The position numbers were made by a program, and so were the translations under genes. A model generated the notes under the pieces. That model saw nothing but the letters and a program-made list of their open reading frames with translations. It ran no database searches and had not been told where the DNA came from. From positions 186,001-250,000 of the forward strand of contig CANMWK010000004.1 of NCBI GenBank assembly GCA_947501615.1: DNA of 64,000 nt, read 5' to 3'. Positions 35,402 through 44,154 of this stretch are shown one piece after another (position 1 is the stretch's first letter; each line of letters begins with the position of its first letter). Source of the DNA: an uncultured Tenacibaculum sp. GTDB lineage: Bacteria > Bacteroidota > Bacteroidia > Flavobacteriales > Flavobacteriaceae.

Positions 35402-36078
35402 AAAAAATACGTTGTTTAATTGTTGATGATGAACCTTTAGCTAGAGAAGGAATTAAAGAATACTGCGATCAAATTTCTTTACTACATGTTGTTGCTGTGT
35501 GTAAAAATGCAATTATAGCTAATGAATATTTACAATTGAATGAGATAGATTTAATTTTTTTAGATATAAATATGCCTTTGTTGACAGGATTAGAATGGTT
35601 AAAAACACTTAAAAATTCCCCTTTGGTAATCATTACAAGTGCCTATTCTGAACATGCTTTGGAGAGTTATAATTTTGAAGTAATTGATTATTTAGTAAAA
35701 CCTATTTCATTTGATCGATTTTTACAAGCTGTGAATAAAGCAGAACGTTTACTTACTACAACACAAGTAAATAATATGATATTTCTTAAAACTACTAACA
35801 CCTTAAAAAAAATTAGTGTGAGTGATATTTTATTTATTGAATCGATGCAAAATTATGTAAAAGTTACAACGGATACAGAAACGATTATTTCACATATTAC
35901 TTTAAAAGAACTATATAAACAGTTACCTAAAGAAGAGTTTATACAAACGCATAAATCTTATGTAATTTCAAAAAGTAAAATCAACGAAATTATTGGAAAT
36001 CAAATTAGAATAAAGGAGTATCAAATACCAATAAGCGTACGCTTAAAAAAAGAAGTTATGCAGATTTTACTGCAATAA
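35398..36078 (+). CDS. LytTR-family response regulator
   Basis: 226 residues from TTG 35398, which overlaps the kinase stop (TTGA). The receiver domain has LIVDDEP, FLDINMPLLTG (phospho-Asp) and IDYLVKP; the LytTR DNA-binding domain starts near IFLKTTNTLKKISVSDILFIESMQNYVKV. It should activate or repress targets near LytTR half-site repeats. It completes the hydrolase-kinase-regulator operon. Confidence 0.92.
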   Translation: MKKIRCLIVDDEPLAREGIKEYCDQISLLHVVAVCKNAIIANEYLQLNEIDLIFLDINMPLLTGLEWLKTLKNSPLVIITSAYSEHALESYNFEVIDYLVKPISFDRFLQAVNKAERLLTTTQVNNMIFLKTTNTLKKISVSDILFIESMQNYVKVTTDTETIISHITLKELYKQLPKEEFIQTHKSYVISKSKINEIIGNQIRIKEYQIPISVRLKKEVMQILLQ

Positions 36079-36106
36079 AAAAGCTCACAGTTTTTGTGAG
36101 CTTTTA
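36079..36106. terminator. Bidirectional terminator
   Basis: AAAAGCTCACAGTTTTTGTGAGCTTTT: stem AAGCTCACA/TGTGAGCTT between the convergent regulator and tatA genes. Confidence 0.85.
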
Positions 36107-36125
36107 CATATATAATTTGATAAAA

Positions 36126-36314
36126 TTACTTTTCTTCTATTCTCTCTTCTTCTTCATTTTTAGTAGCATCTTTAAATTCTTTGATACCAGTTCCTAAACC
36201 TCTCATTAATTCAGGTATTTTTTTTCCACCGAATAATAATAATACTAAGGCTACTATTATAGCAATTTGCCAAGGACCAACTAAACCTAAAAAAATTGTT
36301 TGTGTATTCATCAT
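36126..36314 (-). CDS. tatA: Sec-independent translocase TatA/E
   Basis: 62 residues. One membrane helix ([15 protein letters not shown]) then [21 protein letters not shown], the exact TatA/E hinge and amphipathic helix pattern, and a charged Glu-rich tail. Forms the pore of the twin-arginine translocase; tatC is not in the window. Convergent with the LytTR regulator. Confidence 0.9.
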   Translation of the reverse strand: MMNTQTIFLGLVGPWQIAIIVALVLLLFGGKKIPELMRGLGTGIKEFKDATKNEEEERIEEK

Positions 36315-36347
36315 CCAAAATTTTATATTGCAAAGATATAAAAAACT

Positions 36348-37025
36348 TTAGTTACTTCTTTCAATAGTTCCACCAATTACTTTCTTTTCTTCAATAACTT
36401 CTGGCTTTCCTTTATAAATAATTGTACCACCAAAACTTACTTTTGCTTCTAAAGTTTCTCCTGAATGTACTTCAGCTTTAGCACCAGAACCTGCTGTAAC
36501 TTTTGAAACATTGGTCACTTTTAAATTATACCCATGATAGGTAGCACCTAAATCTAACTTAACTGTTTGATTTTTAGCTTCACCAGAAAGTTTAATAACA
36601 CCACCAGAAGAAGATTTTACAGTTAAGTGTTTAGCATTTACTACTAAATTCATAAATGCACCTTCTTGCGCTTTAATTTCAACGTGATTTTGATTGATCT
36701 CTTTACATGTTAATGTAACACCTTCATTTGCGTCAATAACATGAATATCTTTATTAAAATAGAGTTTAGCTTTTACCTTACCATCTGCTGTTGTTTCAGG
36801 AAATCGTAACACTATTTTTAATTTATTTCCTTGCTGTTTTATTTTTACTTTTTCGGCTTTCTCTCCTGTAATATATATTTCTTGCTTGTCAGATTTAATC
36901 AATTCAATATCAATACCGTTATAAACTTTTAAGATTTCAAAATCTTCTAACTGTTTCGTAATTGTAGTTTGAGCATAAGTTATTAAGGATAAAAAACAAA
37001 GCTTTAAAAAAAATATTTGTTTCAT
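36348..37025 (-). CDS. GIN-domain (DUF2807) secreted protein
   Basis: 225 residues with a signal peptide (LCFLSLITYAQT). EILKVYNGIDIELIKSDKQEIYI and the repeated beta pattern through VKSSSGGVIKLSGEAKNQTVKLDLGAT form a right-handed beta-helix-like GIN domain (putative auto-transporter adhesin, head GIN). It probably acts in the envelope; no binding partner is evident. It lies upstream of tatA on the same strand. Confidence 0.8.
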   Translation of the reverse strand: MKQIFFLKLCFLSLITYAQTTITKQLEDFEILKVYNGIDIELIKSDKQEIYITGEKAEKVKIKQQGNKLKIVLRFPETTADGKVKAKLYFNKDIHVIDANEGVTLTCKEINQNHVEIKAQEGAFMNLVVNAKHLTVKSSSGGVIKLSGEAKNQTVKLDLGATYHGYNLKVTNVSKVTAGSGAKAEVHSGETLEAKVSFGGTIIYKGKPEVIEEKKVIGGTIERSN

Positions 37026-37088
37026 TATTAGGCGATTATGGATTTGTAAATAAAACTAAAAATTCAATAAAATAGTATATTTAAAAAG

Positions 37089-37706
37089 TTAAAGTTTTAT
37101 CTCTGAAGCATCTTTAATTTTTATTACTTTACCTTCTTTTGGTTTACGAATGGTAGTAATTAATATGTATAAGAAGAATAGTGTTATTAATCCTCCAACA
37201 ATTAGACTTCCTATCGGCCCTAAAAAATCTGCTACGAAAACAAATATTTTTTTAATTAAACCTCTTCTTCCTGAAGTTCTTACAGTCTCACCATTTTGAA
37301 TACTTATAGCTATATTGTATAGTATCGCTGTAATACCTCCAAACAATAATGTCATAAAACCAGAAGGTTGAATTTGTTTAAAAAGTGAATAATTTTTTAT
37401 AGTTACATCTCTTAAATTCGAAATAAAATACGCTTTCATTTCTTTAAAAACAGAACTTTCTAATTCTAAATCTATATCATCATTATCATCTTCTTTAAAA
37501 TTAATATGTAATGTGTTATCTGAATCTATAAAAATAATTTCTTTTATATCACTAAATAATATACTTGTATGATCTTTTAATTGTTTTTGCTCTATTATTT
37601 CTTCAATATCAGACTCTTTATCAATTTTTGCTATCCAAATTGATTTAGGGTTTGCTATTAAGTACGAATTTTGTTTTTCATTAGTTTCAATATTCCAGTT
37701 TTTCAT
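37089..37706 (-). CDS. Hypothetical two-helix membrane protein (205 aa)
   Basis: N-terminal ~110 residues form a soluble domain (EIIFIDSDNTLHINFKEDDND), followed by two hydrophobic segments (SGFMTLLFGGITAILYNI and ADFLGPIGSLIVGGLITLFF) and a short charged tail. No family recognised. Lies between rnr and the GIN-domain gene on the same strand, likely one transcript. Confidence 0.55.
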   Translation of the reverse strand: MKNWNIETNEKQNSYLIANPKSIWIAKIDKESDIEEIIEQKQLKDHTSILFSDIKEIIFIDSDNTLHINFKEDDNDDIDLELESSVFKEMKAYFISNLRDVTIKNYSLFKQIQPSGFMTLLFGGITAILYNIAISIQNGETVRTSGRRGLIKKIFVFVADFLGPIGSLIVGGLITLFFLYILITTIRKPKEGKVIKIKDASEIKL

Positions 37707-37732
37707 AGTTATAATAGTTTTATTTTTAAAGT

Positions 37733-39931
37733 TTAGTGAGATATCAGATCAAAATCTAAATGTTTGCGTTCAAGATCGGTATGTTTAACTTTTACAACTA
37801 CTTGATCTCCCAATTGAATAATGGCTTGTGTAGCTTGCCCTACTACAGCATATTGTTTTTCATCAAAAATGTAGTAATCGTCTTTAATATCTCGAATACG
37901 AACCATTCCTTCACATTTGTTAGCTAAGATTTCAACATAAATTCCCCATTCTGTAACACCAGAAACTACACCTTCAAATTCTTCATCTTTATGATCTTGC
38001 ATATACTTAACTTGCATGTATTTAATAGAATCACGTTCTGCTTTTGCAGCTAGTTCTTCCATTTTAGAAGAGTGTTTACAACGTTCTTCATACGTCTCTA
38101 CTTTTGGTGTAGCTCCGCCATCTAAATAATGTTGTAATAATCTGTGTGTCATTACATCAGGATATCTTCGTATTGGTGAAGTAAAATGACTGTAATACTC
38201 AAATGCTAAACCATAATGACCAATATTCTGTGTCGTATACACAGCTTTACTCATCGAACGAATAGCTAAAGTTTCTACCATATTGGCTTCTCCTTTTCCT
38301 TGTACTTCTTTTAAAAGAGTGTTTAAAGACTGAGAAGTAGTTTCTCTAGTTTGTGTATCAATTTTATAACCGAACTTAGATATAATATTCTGTAAAGAAG
38401 CTAACTTTTCAACATCTGGTTCGTCGTGAACACGGTATACAAATGTTTTATTAGTTGGTTTCCCACCTTTAGCTTTCCCTATAAATTCTGCTACTTTTCT
38501 GTTTGCTAGTAACATAAATTCTTCAATCAATTTATTAGCATCTTTCCCTTCTTTGAAAAATACTCCGATAGGATTAGCATTTTCGTCTAAATGAAACTTA
38601 ACTTCCACTTTATCAAAAGATATCGCCCCAGCTTTCATTCTTCTACCACGCATCTTCTTAGCTAACTCGTCTAATTTTAAAATAGCGTTTGAAATGTTTT
38701 CATCAACAGTATATTCAGAACCTGTTAAAGAAACAGTTTCTGGAACTACGTTCGTTTTACTTTCTATAATTGCTTGCGCTTCTTCATATGCAAAACGTTT
38801 ATCAGAATACGTAACAGTTCTTCCGAACCACTGGTTAATAATTTGAGCTTTTTCATTCATCTCAAACACAGCAGAAAAAGTCAATTTTTCTTCATTCGGA
38901 CGTAATGAACAAACTCCGTTCGAAAGCATTTCTGGTAACATAGGCACCACACGATCAACTAAATATACAGATGTTGCTCTGTCGTAAGCTTCATCATCTA
39001 AAATAGTTTTCGGTTGTACATAATGTGAAACATCTGCAATATGAATTCCAATTTCGTAATTACCATTTTCTAATACAGTGAACGATAAAGCGTCATCAAA
39101 ATCTTTTGCATCTTTCGGATCAATAGTAAACGTAAGATCAGATCTCATATCTCTACGTTTAGCAATTTCTTCAGCAGTAATTTCTATTGATAATTTTTCA
39201 GCATCTTCTTCAACTTCTTTAGGAAACTCATAAGGTAAACCGTATTCTAATAATATAGAATGAATTTCAGTATCATGATCACCAGGTTTACCTAAAATTT
39301 GAGTAATTTTTCCAAACGGATTTTTAGAATTCTCCGGCCAATCTGTAATTTTCGCTACAACTTTATCTCCGTTGTCAGCTCCATTTAATTTTCCTTTAGA
39401 AACAAAGATATCTGCATACATTTTAGAATTGTCTGGTAAAACAAAACCAAAATTTTTACTCATTTGTAATGTTCCAACAAACTCCTGACGTGCTCTCTCT
39501 ATAACTTCTACAACATCTGCTTCTAGTTTTGATGTTTTTCTTTTGTTATAGACATAAACTCTAACAATATCGTCTTGTAACGCTTTATTTAAATTCACGG
39601 AGGGAACAAAAATATCATCTTCAAAATCGTCACATATAAAATAACCATTACCATTACTAGTCAGATCCATAGTACCAATATGGTATTTACGATCTTCATT
39701 AATTTTATATTTTCCTCTTTCTACTTCAATAATTTTTTTTGTACTTGCTAGTTCACCTAACTTCTTAATAATCTGATTTTTTCCATCTGTATCACTAACA
39801 GCAATCTTACTAGCAATTTGCTTATAATTAAAAGTCTTATTGCTATCCTCATTCAATATTCTGAATATCTTTCTTGTTAAGTCTTTGATTACCTTACCCT
39901 TCTTCTTATAAATCTTCTTTTTTTTAGGCAT
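37733..39931 (-). CDS. rnr: Ribonuclease R
   Basis: 732 residues from ATG 39931; an upstream in-frame start at 39967 is less likely because the family starts with Lys-rich residues (MPKKKKIYKKK). Domains: N-terminal helical/cold-shock region, RNB core with TIDPKDAKDFDDALS (catalytic Asp cluster), SPIRRYPDVMTHR (conserved RNB end) and a C-terminal S1 domain (EGVVSGVTEWGIYVEI). A 3'-5' exoribonuclease that degrades structured RNA. Its promoter must lie in the 40 kb gap, divergent from rpiB. Confidence 0.95.
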   Translation of the reverse strand: MPKKKKIYKKKGKVIKDLTRKIFRILNEDSNKTFNYKQIASKIAVSDTDGKNQIIKKLGELASTKKIIEVERGKYKINEDRKYHIGTMDLTSNGNGYFICDDFEDDIFVPSVNLNKALQDDIVRVYVYNKRKTSKLEADVVEVIERARQEFVGTLQMSKNFGFVLPDNSKMYADIFVSKGKLNGADNGDKVVAKITDWPENSKNPFGKITQILGKPGDHDTEIHSILLEYGLPYEFPKEVEEDAEKLSIEITAEEIAKRRDMRSDLTFTIDPKDAKDFDDALSFTVLENGNYEIGIHIADVSHYVQPKTILDDEAYDRATSVYLVDRVVPMLPEMLSNGVCSLRPNEEKLTFSAVFEMNEKAQIINQWFGRTVTYSDKRFAYEEAQAIIESKTNVVPETVSLTGSEYTVDENISNAILKLDELAKKMRGRRMKAGAISFDKVEVKFHLDENANPIGVFFKEGKDANKLIEEFMLLANRKVAEFIGKAKGGKPTNKTFVYRVHDEPDVEKLASLQNIISKFGYKIDTQTRETTSQSLNTLLKEVQGKGEANMVETLAIRSMSKAVYTTQNIGHYGLAFEYYSHFTSPIRRYPDVMTHRLLQHYLDGGATPKVETYEERCKHSSKMEELAAKAERDSIKYMQVKYMQDHKDEEFEGVVSGVTEWGIYVEILANKCEGMVRIRDIKDDYYIFDEKQYAVVGQATQAIIQLGDQVVVKVKHTDLERKHLDFDLISH

Positions 39932-40062
39932 ATAATTATTTAAAATTTTTATACAACCAAAGTACAAAGAATTATTTTTAAAACTATTTCTTAAAAAAAT
40001 CTTAATAAAAATGTAACATTTCTTAAATTTTCTCGTCTTTATAATAAACTAACTCTTACAAA

Positions 40063-40221
40063 GTGAAAAACTTACGCAAAATAATTATCCTTTTTCTTGT
40101 AATTTTTATTACAGGAATTATAGTTACTGTGATAAGTATTAATACAACACTAAATGAAAAAGAGTCTTCAAAGGTCATTACTTCAAAGAAAGACATTACT
40201 TACCTTATTAAAATTTCCTAA
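40063..40221 (+). CDS. Possible 52-aa single-helix membrane peptide
   Basis: From GTG 40063: short basic start (KNLRKI), a strongly hydrophobic helix (IIILFLVIFITGIIVTVISI) and a polar Lys/Ser tail ending LIKIS. It has the shape of a real small membrane protein, but composition alone could produce such an ORF in AT-rich DNA. Function unknown. Confidence 0.35.
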   Translation: MKNLRKIIILFLVIFITGIIVTVISINTTLNEKESSKVITSKKDITYLIKIS

Positions 40222-40897
40222 CAAGAAAAATATAGCTACAGCTAACTTTTATCTTAAGTTTTAAAAATAGTCTACTAGCACAACTTTTAAAAATTCTAAT
40301 CAGTAGATCTTTATTTAAGTTTTAGAAAAAGGAAGCACTATTGAATTTTAAAAACTGTCTTTTAAATTTTCCTTATTAACAACTTATATTATTAATATAT
40401 GTTTTATTTAAAAATTTTAAAAAAAGAATACTGATTATAATAGTGTGTTAATTTGTGGAATTGTTTTCTGAATTTAAATTTGTTTATCTGAGTTATTAAA
40501 TGAAATGAACAATTTATGAGTATAAAAGTATATTGAAAATCAAGTAAAAAACATAGTTATTAACAATCTGTTTGATTAAAAATACACTTCTTTTTATGAA
40601 TAGTTAATTTCTTGTTCACTGTAAATAAATTGTAAATTTTATGTTGATAAATTCGAATTAAAAAACTAAAAAAAAAGTTGCATAATTCATATAGTCCGCT
40701 GTATTGTAAAAAAAACTTAGAAAGCCAAAAAATCTTTTGATAAACTTCTTAGTAGTTCTTAACAATTTAGAAATATTGGTAAATCGTTTATTTTAAGTTA
40801 ATTATTACCCTTTTCAAAAAAAGCATTGTTAATTACTGTTGATAACCGTTAATAACACTATTTTTGTGGTTAACAACACAATTAAAATCAATAAATT
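40222..40897. other. AT-rich gene-free region: candidate replication origin
   Basis: 676 bases without a gene between rnr (minus) and rpiB (plus). TTATTAACA occurs at 40373-40381 and 40557-40565; TGTTGATAA (reverse of TTATCAACA) at 40642-40650 and 40837-40845; and TGTGGTTAA at 40865-40873 (one base from a reversed TTATCCACA). These match DnaA-box consensus TTATNCACA with one or two changes. Long A/T runs could be an unwinding element. A TATTTTTG (40859-40866) fits the Bacteroidota -7 consensus TAnnTTTG 31 bases before rpiB. DnaA-like words are common in AT-rich DNA, so this remains a candidate. Confidence 0.45.
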
Positions 40898-41332
40898 ATG
40901 ACTATTGCTATTGGTAATGATCACGCAGGAACAGCATATAAGTTTGAAATCATCAAATTATTAGAAGAATTAGGTCATACTGTAGTTAATTTTGGAACAG
41001 ATGATACCAACAGTATGGATTATCCAGATGCTATTCATCCAACTGCTAATGCTGTAGAAAGTAAAGAAGCAGATTTTGGTATTATTTTATGCGGAAGTGG
41101 TAATGGAGCACAAATGACTGCAAACAAACATCAAGGAATTAGAGCGGCGTTATGTTGGAATAATGAATTGGTTGCTTTAACCAGACAGCATAATAATGCG
41201 AACATATTAACAATTCCGGCTCGTTTTGTTTCATTACAACAAGCATTAGGTTTTGTACAAATTTTTCTTACTACTGAATTTGAAGGTGGTCGCCATGAAA
41301 ATAGAGTATCTAAAATCGCTTGTAGTTTATAA
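40898..41332 (+). CDS. rpiB: Ribose-5-phosphate isomerase B
   Basis: 144 residues. IGNDHAGTAYKFEI (substrate loop), FGTDDTNSMDYPDAI and IILCGSGNGAQMTANKH (catalytic-loop Cys and GSGNG) are diagnostic of RpiB/LacAB, which interconverts ribose-5-phosphate and ribulose-5-phosphate in the pentose phosphate pathway. The preceding TATTTTTG could be its -7 box. The GNAT gene follows after 11 bases. Confidence 0.93.
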   Translation: MTIAIGNDHAGTAYKFEIIKLLEELGHTVVNFGTDDTNSMDYPDAIHPTANAVESKEADFGIILCGSGNGAQMTANKHQGIRAALCWNNELVALTRQHNNANILTIPARFVSLQQALGFVQIFLTTEFEGGRHENRVSKIACSL

Positions 41333-41343
41333 CGAATTTGCAA

Positions 41344-41781
41344 ATGGAATTTTTAGTAAAATCTTTTAATGAGCTCTCTTTAAGAGAGCTTTATAGTTTA
41401 TTACAATTACGTTCAGAAATATTTGTTGTGGAACAAGATTGTGTATATCAAGATATTGATGGTAAAGATGATAAAGCTTTACATGTTTTAGGTGTAAAGA
41501 ATAATGAAATTGTAGCGTATACGCGTTTATTTAAACCATCAGATTATTTTGATGAAGCCAGTATAGGTAGAGTTATTGTAAAACAATCGGAACGTAAATA
41601 TGGTTACGGTCACGATTTAATGAAATTCTCTATTAATACTGTTATTAACAAGTTTTCTACAGATACTATTAAAATAGGTGCGCAAACTTATTTACAACAA
41701 TTTTACGAATCTCACGGTTTTCAACAAGTTGGTGAAAGTTATATCGAAGATGGTATTCCTCATATTTATATGATTAGATAG
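41344..41781 (+). CDS. ElaA-like GNAT acetyltransferase
   Basis: 145 residues from ATG 41344; a TTG at 41338 adds two. LYSLLQLRSEIFVVEQDCVYQDIDGKD is the typical ElaA start, and IGRVIVKQSERKYGYGHDLMK the acetyl-CoA loop. N-acetyltransferase of unknown substrate. It is likely co-transcribed with rpiB. Confidence 0.88.
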   Translation: MEFLVKSFNELSLRELYSLLQLRSEIFVVEQDCVYQDIDGKDDKALHVLGVKNNEIVAYTRLFKPSDYFDEASIGRVIVKQSERKYGYGHDLMKFSINTVINKFSTDTIKIGAQTYLQQFYESHGFQQVGESYIEDGIPHIYMIR

Positions 41782-41794
41782 TAAAACTTGAAGA

Positions 41795-42319
41795 ATGAAA
41801 TATAATAATTTTTTAAAGAGCTTATTGCTATTTTTATTAATGGTATCATGCTCAGCTACAAAGAAAGTAATTAAAGAAACTGAAACTCTTAGAAAGGAAG
41901 CAAAAGCTTTTACCTTATCTGTAGTTGAAATATATTTTACTGATAATTGTGATAAATTATATAATTTAATGAATGATTCTTTACTAGTTATGGATGGAGA
42001 TGGAATTCTATCTAAAGTAAGTATAGAAGAAAAGTTATGTAAATCGATGAAAAGTGCTGTTTATTATAAAAAAGAAAAGACATTTCAAGATTATTTACGA
42101 TCATATGAAATTGAAATTTTAACCCGTGATGAATTAGTAAAAAAATTTAAAAAAGATTTACCTGAGTATTATACAACAACAAATCACGATTTCTTTTTTC
42201 TAGGCTATAAATTAAAAGAAGGTATAAACTCTTCTGATAATTTTATATGGGATGATATGTTTATTTTTATGGTAAGAAAAGAAAATAATACTTGGACTAT
42301 CAAAGGAATTAGTGGATAA
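41795..42319 (+). CDS. Hypothetical lipoprotein (174 aa)
   Basis: Lipobox LLMVSCS (Cys about 19). The mature part is Lys/Glu-rich with aromatic patches (NHDFFFLGYKL, WDDMFIFMVRKENNTWTIKGI), a possible NTF2-like cone. No family recognised. It follows the ElaA-like gene by 13 bases and ends before a strong terminator. Confidence 0.6.
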   Translation: MKYNNFLKSLLLFLLMVSCSATKKVIKETETLRKEAKAFTLSVVEIYFTDNCDKLYNLMNDSLLVMDGDGILSKVSIEEKLCKSMKSAVYYKKEKTFQDYLRSYEIEILTRDELVKKFKKDLPEYYTTTNHDFFFLGYKLKEGINSSDNFIWDDMFIFMVRKENNTWTIKGISG

Positions 42320-42339
42320 ACAAAACGTAAAATATTAAA

Positions 42340-42378
42340 AGAGGCTATATAAACTTGTTTACACAGCCTCTTTTTTTT
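42340..42378 (+). terminator. Terminator after the 174-aa lipoprotein gene
   Basis: AGAGGCTATATAAACTTGTT...ACACAGCCTCT followed by TTTTTTTT. The stem AGAGGCT/AGCCTCT is strong. It is convergent with the small peptide gene at 42377. Confidence 0.85.
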
Positions 42379-42538
42379 AGTGTATAATTCTTTTACAACT
42401 GCATGAGTAATTATCAAAGTAAAAACCACCAGGACATTGAATTTCAATTTTACATCTTATATTAGAGATAGCACCATTGGTATTTTTTAATTCAGTTTTG
42501 TTTAATACAGCTCCTAATTCAGAAATTTTTGAAAACAT
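42377..42538 (-). CDS. Small Cys-rich peptide with GG-type-like leader (53 aa)
   Basis: This 53-residue ORF runs from ATG 42538 to a TAA at 42377. MFSKISELGAVLNKTELKNT then NGA resembles the start of double-glycine leaders (K-SILxLGxxLxKxEQKxxxGG), here with GA in place of GG. After it comes a Cys-rich core (four Cys, one CPGG) ending CSCKRIIH. It resembles in leader and size the peptide at 42933-43139. Such peptides are usually exported and cleaved by a peptidase-containing ABC transporter, which is not in the window. Confidence 0.6.
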   Translation of the reverse strand: MFSKISELGAVLNKTELKNTNGAISNIRCKIEIQCPGGFYFDNYSCSCKRIIH

Positions 42539-42932
42539 AATAATAAAAGGTTAAAAATTAATAAGTACTAAATTTATTAAATTAATTCCGAAACTTCAAG
42601 TACAGCCTTTTAAAGTAAATAATTTAACAAAAATAGATATGTTCCTTAATAAAGGATTTTATAAAATATAAAAGCGGGTAATTACCCGCTATATAAGAAA
42701 AGTCAAATTTTTATTATTAAATATACTCTAAGTAGTAATTTGTTATCACAGATTTCAAAGTCCATACAATTATATGTAAGTTCTCTAAGTAACTAACTTT
42801 GTTGTAAAAACAAATTAAGAATATAACAAAATTGAAAAAGTTAAAGCTATAATTTCTATTAATCTGTTTTTGTCATATTTTTTTCTAAAGTGATATCTAA
42901 ATTTTAAATTATTTCTTTTATAAATTATAATT
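42539..42932. other. AT-rich region between two small peptide genes
   Basis: 394 bases. It contains the 16-bp palindrome GCGGGTAATTACCCGC (42674-42689), which with its flanking minus-strand CTTTTATATTTT could end the 42933 gene's transcript. No further gene seen. Confidence 0.5.
42674..42689 (-). terminator. Perfect 16-bp palindrome, probable terminator
   Basis: GCGGGTAATTACCCGC, followed on the minus strand by TTTTATATTTT; downstream of the peptide gene 42933-43139. Confidence 0.55.
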
Positions 42933-43139
42933 TTAATAAGCAAAAAAACAACAGTTTGAAATACATCCTGTTAAAATAGTAGATCCATTACTTTGTCTGC
43001 ATTCACTACAATTATCAACATAAAAAGCACCTACTCCAAATCTTCGAGTACAATTTTTATCTTGATTACTACCCCCACTGATTAATTTTTGATCAGCTTT
43101 AATTAAAGCTCTTCCTAATTTTAAAATTGATTTTTTCAT
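42933..43139 (-). CDS. Small secreted peptide with double-glycine leader (68 aa)
   Basis: ATG 43139 is chosen because the leader starts there: MKKSILKLGRALIKADQKLISGG, whose GG is the likely cleavage point. The 45-residue core (NQDKNCTRRFGVGAFYVDNC...) has six Cys, including CISNCC at the end, suggesting disulfide bonds as in bacteriocin-type or signalling peptides. No transporter or immunity gene is adjacent. The leader resembles that of Bacteroidota GG-peptides. Confidence 0.65.
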   Translation of the reverse strand: MKKSILKLGRALIKADQKLISGGSNQDKNCTRRFGVGAFYVDNCSECRQSNGSTILTGCISNCCFFAY

Positions 43140-43478
43140 TATTAAAAATTTAAAATTGATTAAACCCTTGAACATTTAAAGACACTCAAGATTTGTGTCT
43201 ATCTTCGCGAAAATGTTTTTATATCTTATTAATTATATAATATAAGAATAAGCACTAAATATAATTGAACTAGCATTTTTTTGTTTAAGACATTGATTTT
43301 AATACAAGAAAAATAGACTTACTAATTTATAAGTATACAAACAATCAATGATAACCATCTATAAAATTAATAAACTTATTTCAAACTTTTATATTCAATT
43401 AAGTAGAAAAATTAATATTACTACAATTTGTGTAATAATTAATAAAAAAATTTAATTGTATACTTATGTAAGAGTAAT
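43140..43478. other. AT-rich gap upstream of the GG-peptide gene
   Basis: 339 bases. It must include the promoter of the peptide gene at 43139. No repeats, RNA gene or firm promoter boxes seen. Confidence 0.5.
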
Positions 43479-44063
43479 TTAGCCTTTAACTAAATCAATT
43501 AGATTTTCTATTTTAAGAACACTACCAGAAGGTAAATCATTTAACCATATATTTCCTATTCGAACACGAACTAATCGTAGTGTTGGAAAACCAACTGCAG
43601 AAGTCATTTTTCGAACCTGACGATATTTTCCTTCTTGTAATATAATAGAAATCCAAGATGTCGGTCCGTGTCTATCATCTCTAATTTTCATAGAACGTTC
43701 CGGAAAATCAGGAGTATCAATAACTTTTACTTTACAAGGTTTAGTCAAATATTTTTCACCTTTAATACCAATTTTAACACCAGTTTTTAACAGTTCAATT
43801 TCTTTGTTAGTAATAGCACCATCAACCTGTACATAGTATTCTTTCTCTACTTTACCACGTGTCGTAATAAAATCGCTTACCTTTCCATCAGTTGTTAATA
43901 ACAATAACCCTTCAGATTTTACATCTAAACGTCCAATAGCCATAGTTCCTTGAGGAAAATCGTATAATTCTCCTAACATTTTTTTCTTTCTTTTAGTTTG
44001 ATTGTTGATAAACTGAGAAAGAAATCCGAAGGGTTTATGAATAATAAAATGACGATGTTTCAT
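43479..44063 (-). CDS. Short RsuA/RluE-type pseudouridine synthase
   Basis: 194 residues, without an S4 domain. FIIHKPFGFLSQF, MAIGRLDVKSEGLLLLTTDG (catalytic Asp in GRLD) and LQEGKYRQVRKMTSAVGFPTLRLVRVRIG are diagnostic of the RsuA/RluB/E/F family. It should isomerise a uridine in 23S or 16S rRNA; the short S4-less form resembles RluE. It is the divergent neighbour of recA. Confidence 0.88.
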   Translation of the reverse strand: MKHRHFIIHKPFGFLSQFINNQTKRKKKMLGELYDFPQGTMAIGRLDVKSEGLLLLTTDGKVSDFITTRGKVEKEYYVQVDGAITNKEIELLKTGVKIGIKGEKYLTKPCKVKVIDTPDFPERSMKIRDDRHGPTSWISIILQEGKYRQVRKMTSAVGFPTLRLVRVRIGNIWLNDLPSGSVLKIENLIDLVKG

Positions 44064-44154
44064 AATAAATAGTTAATCTGAAAAAGGACTCAAAATTACA
44101 CTACTTTTTTCATAACTTAGCACATCTTATTTTATAATAATTTTTTAGCATTTT

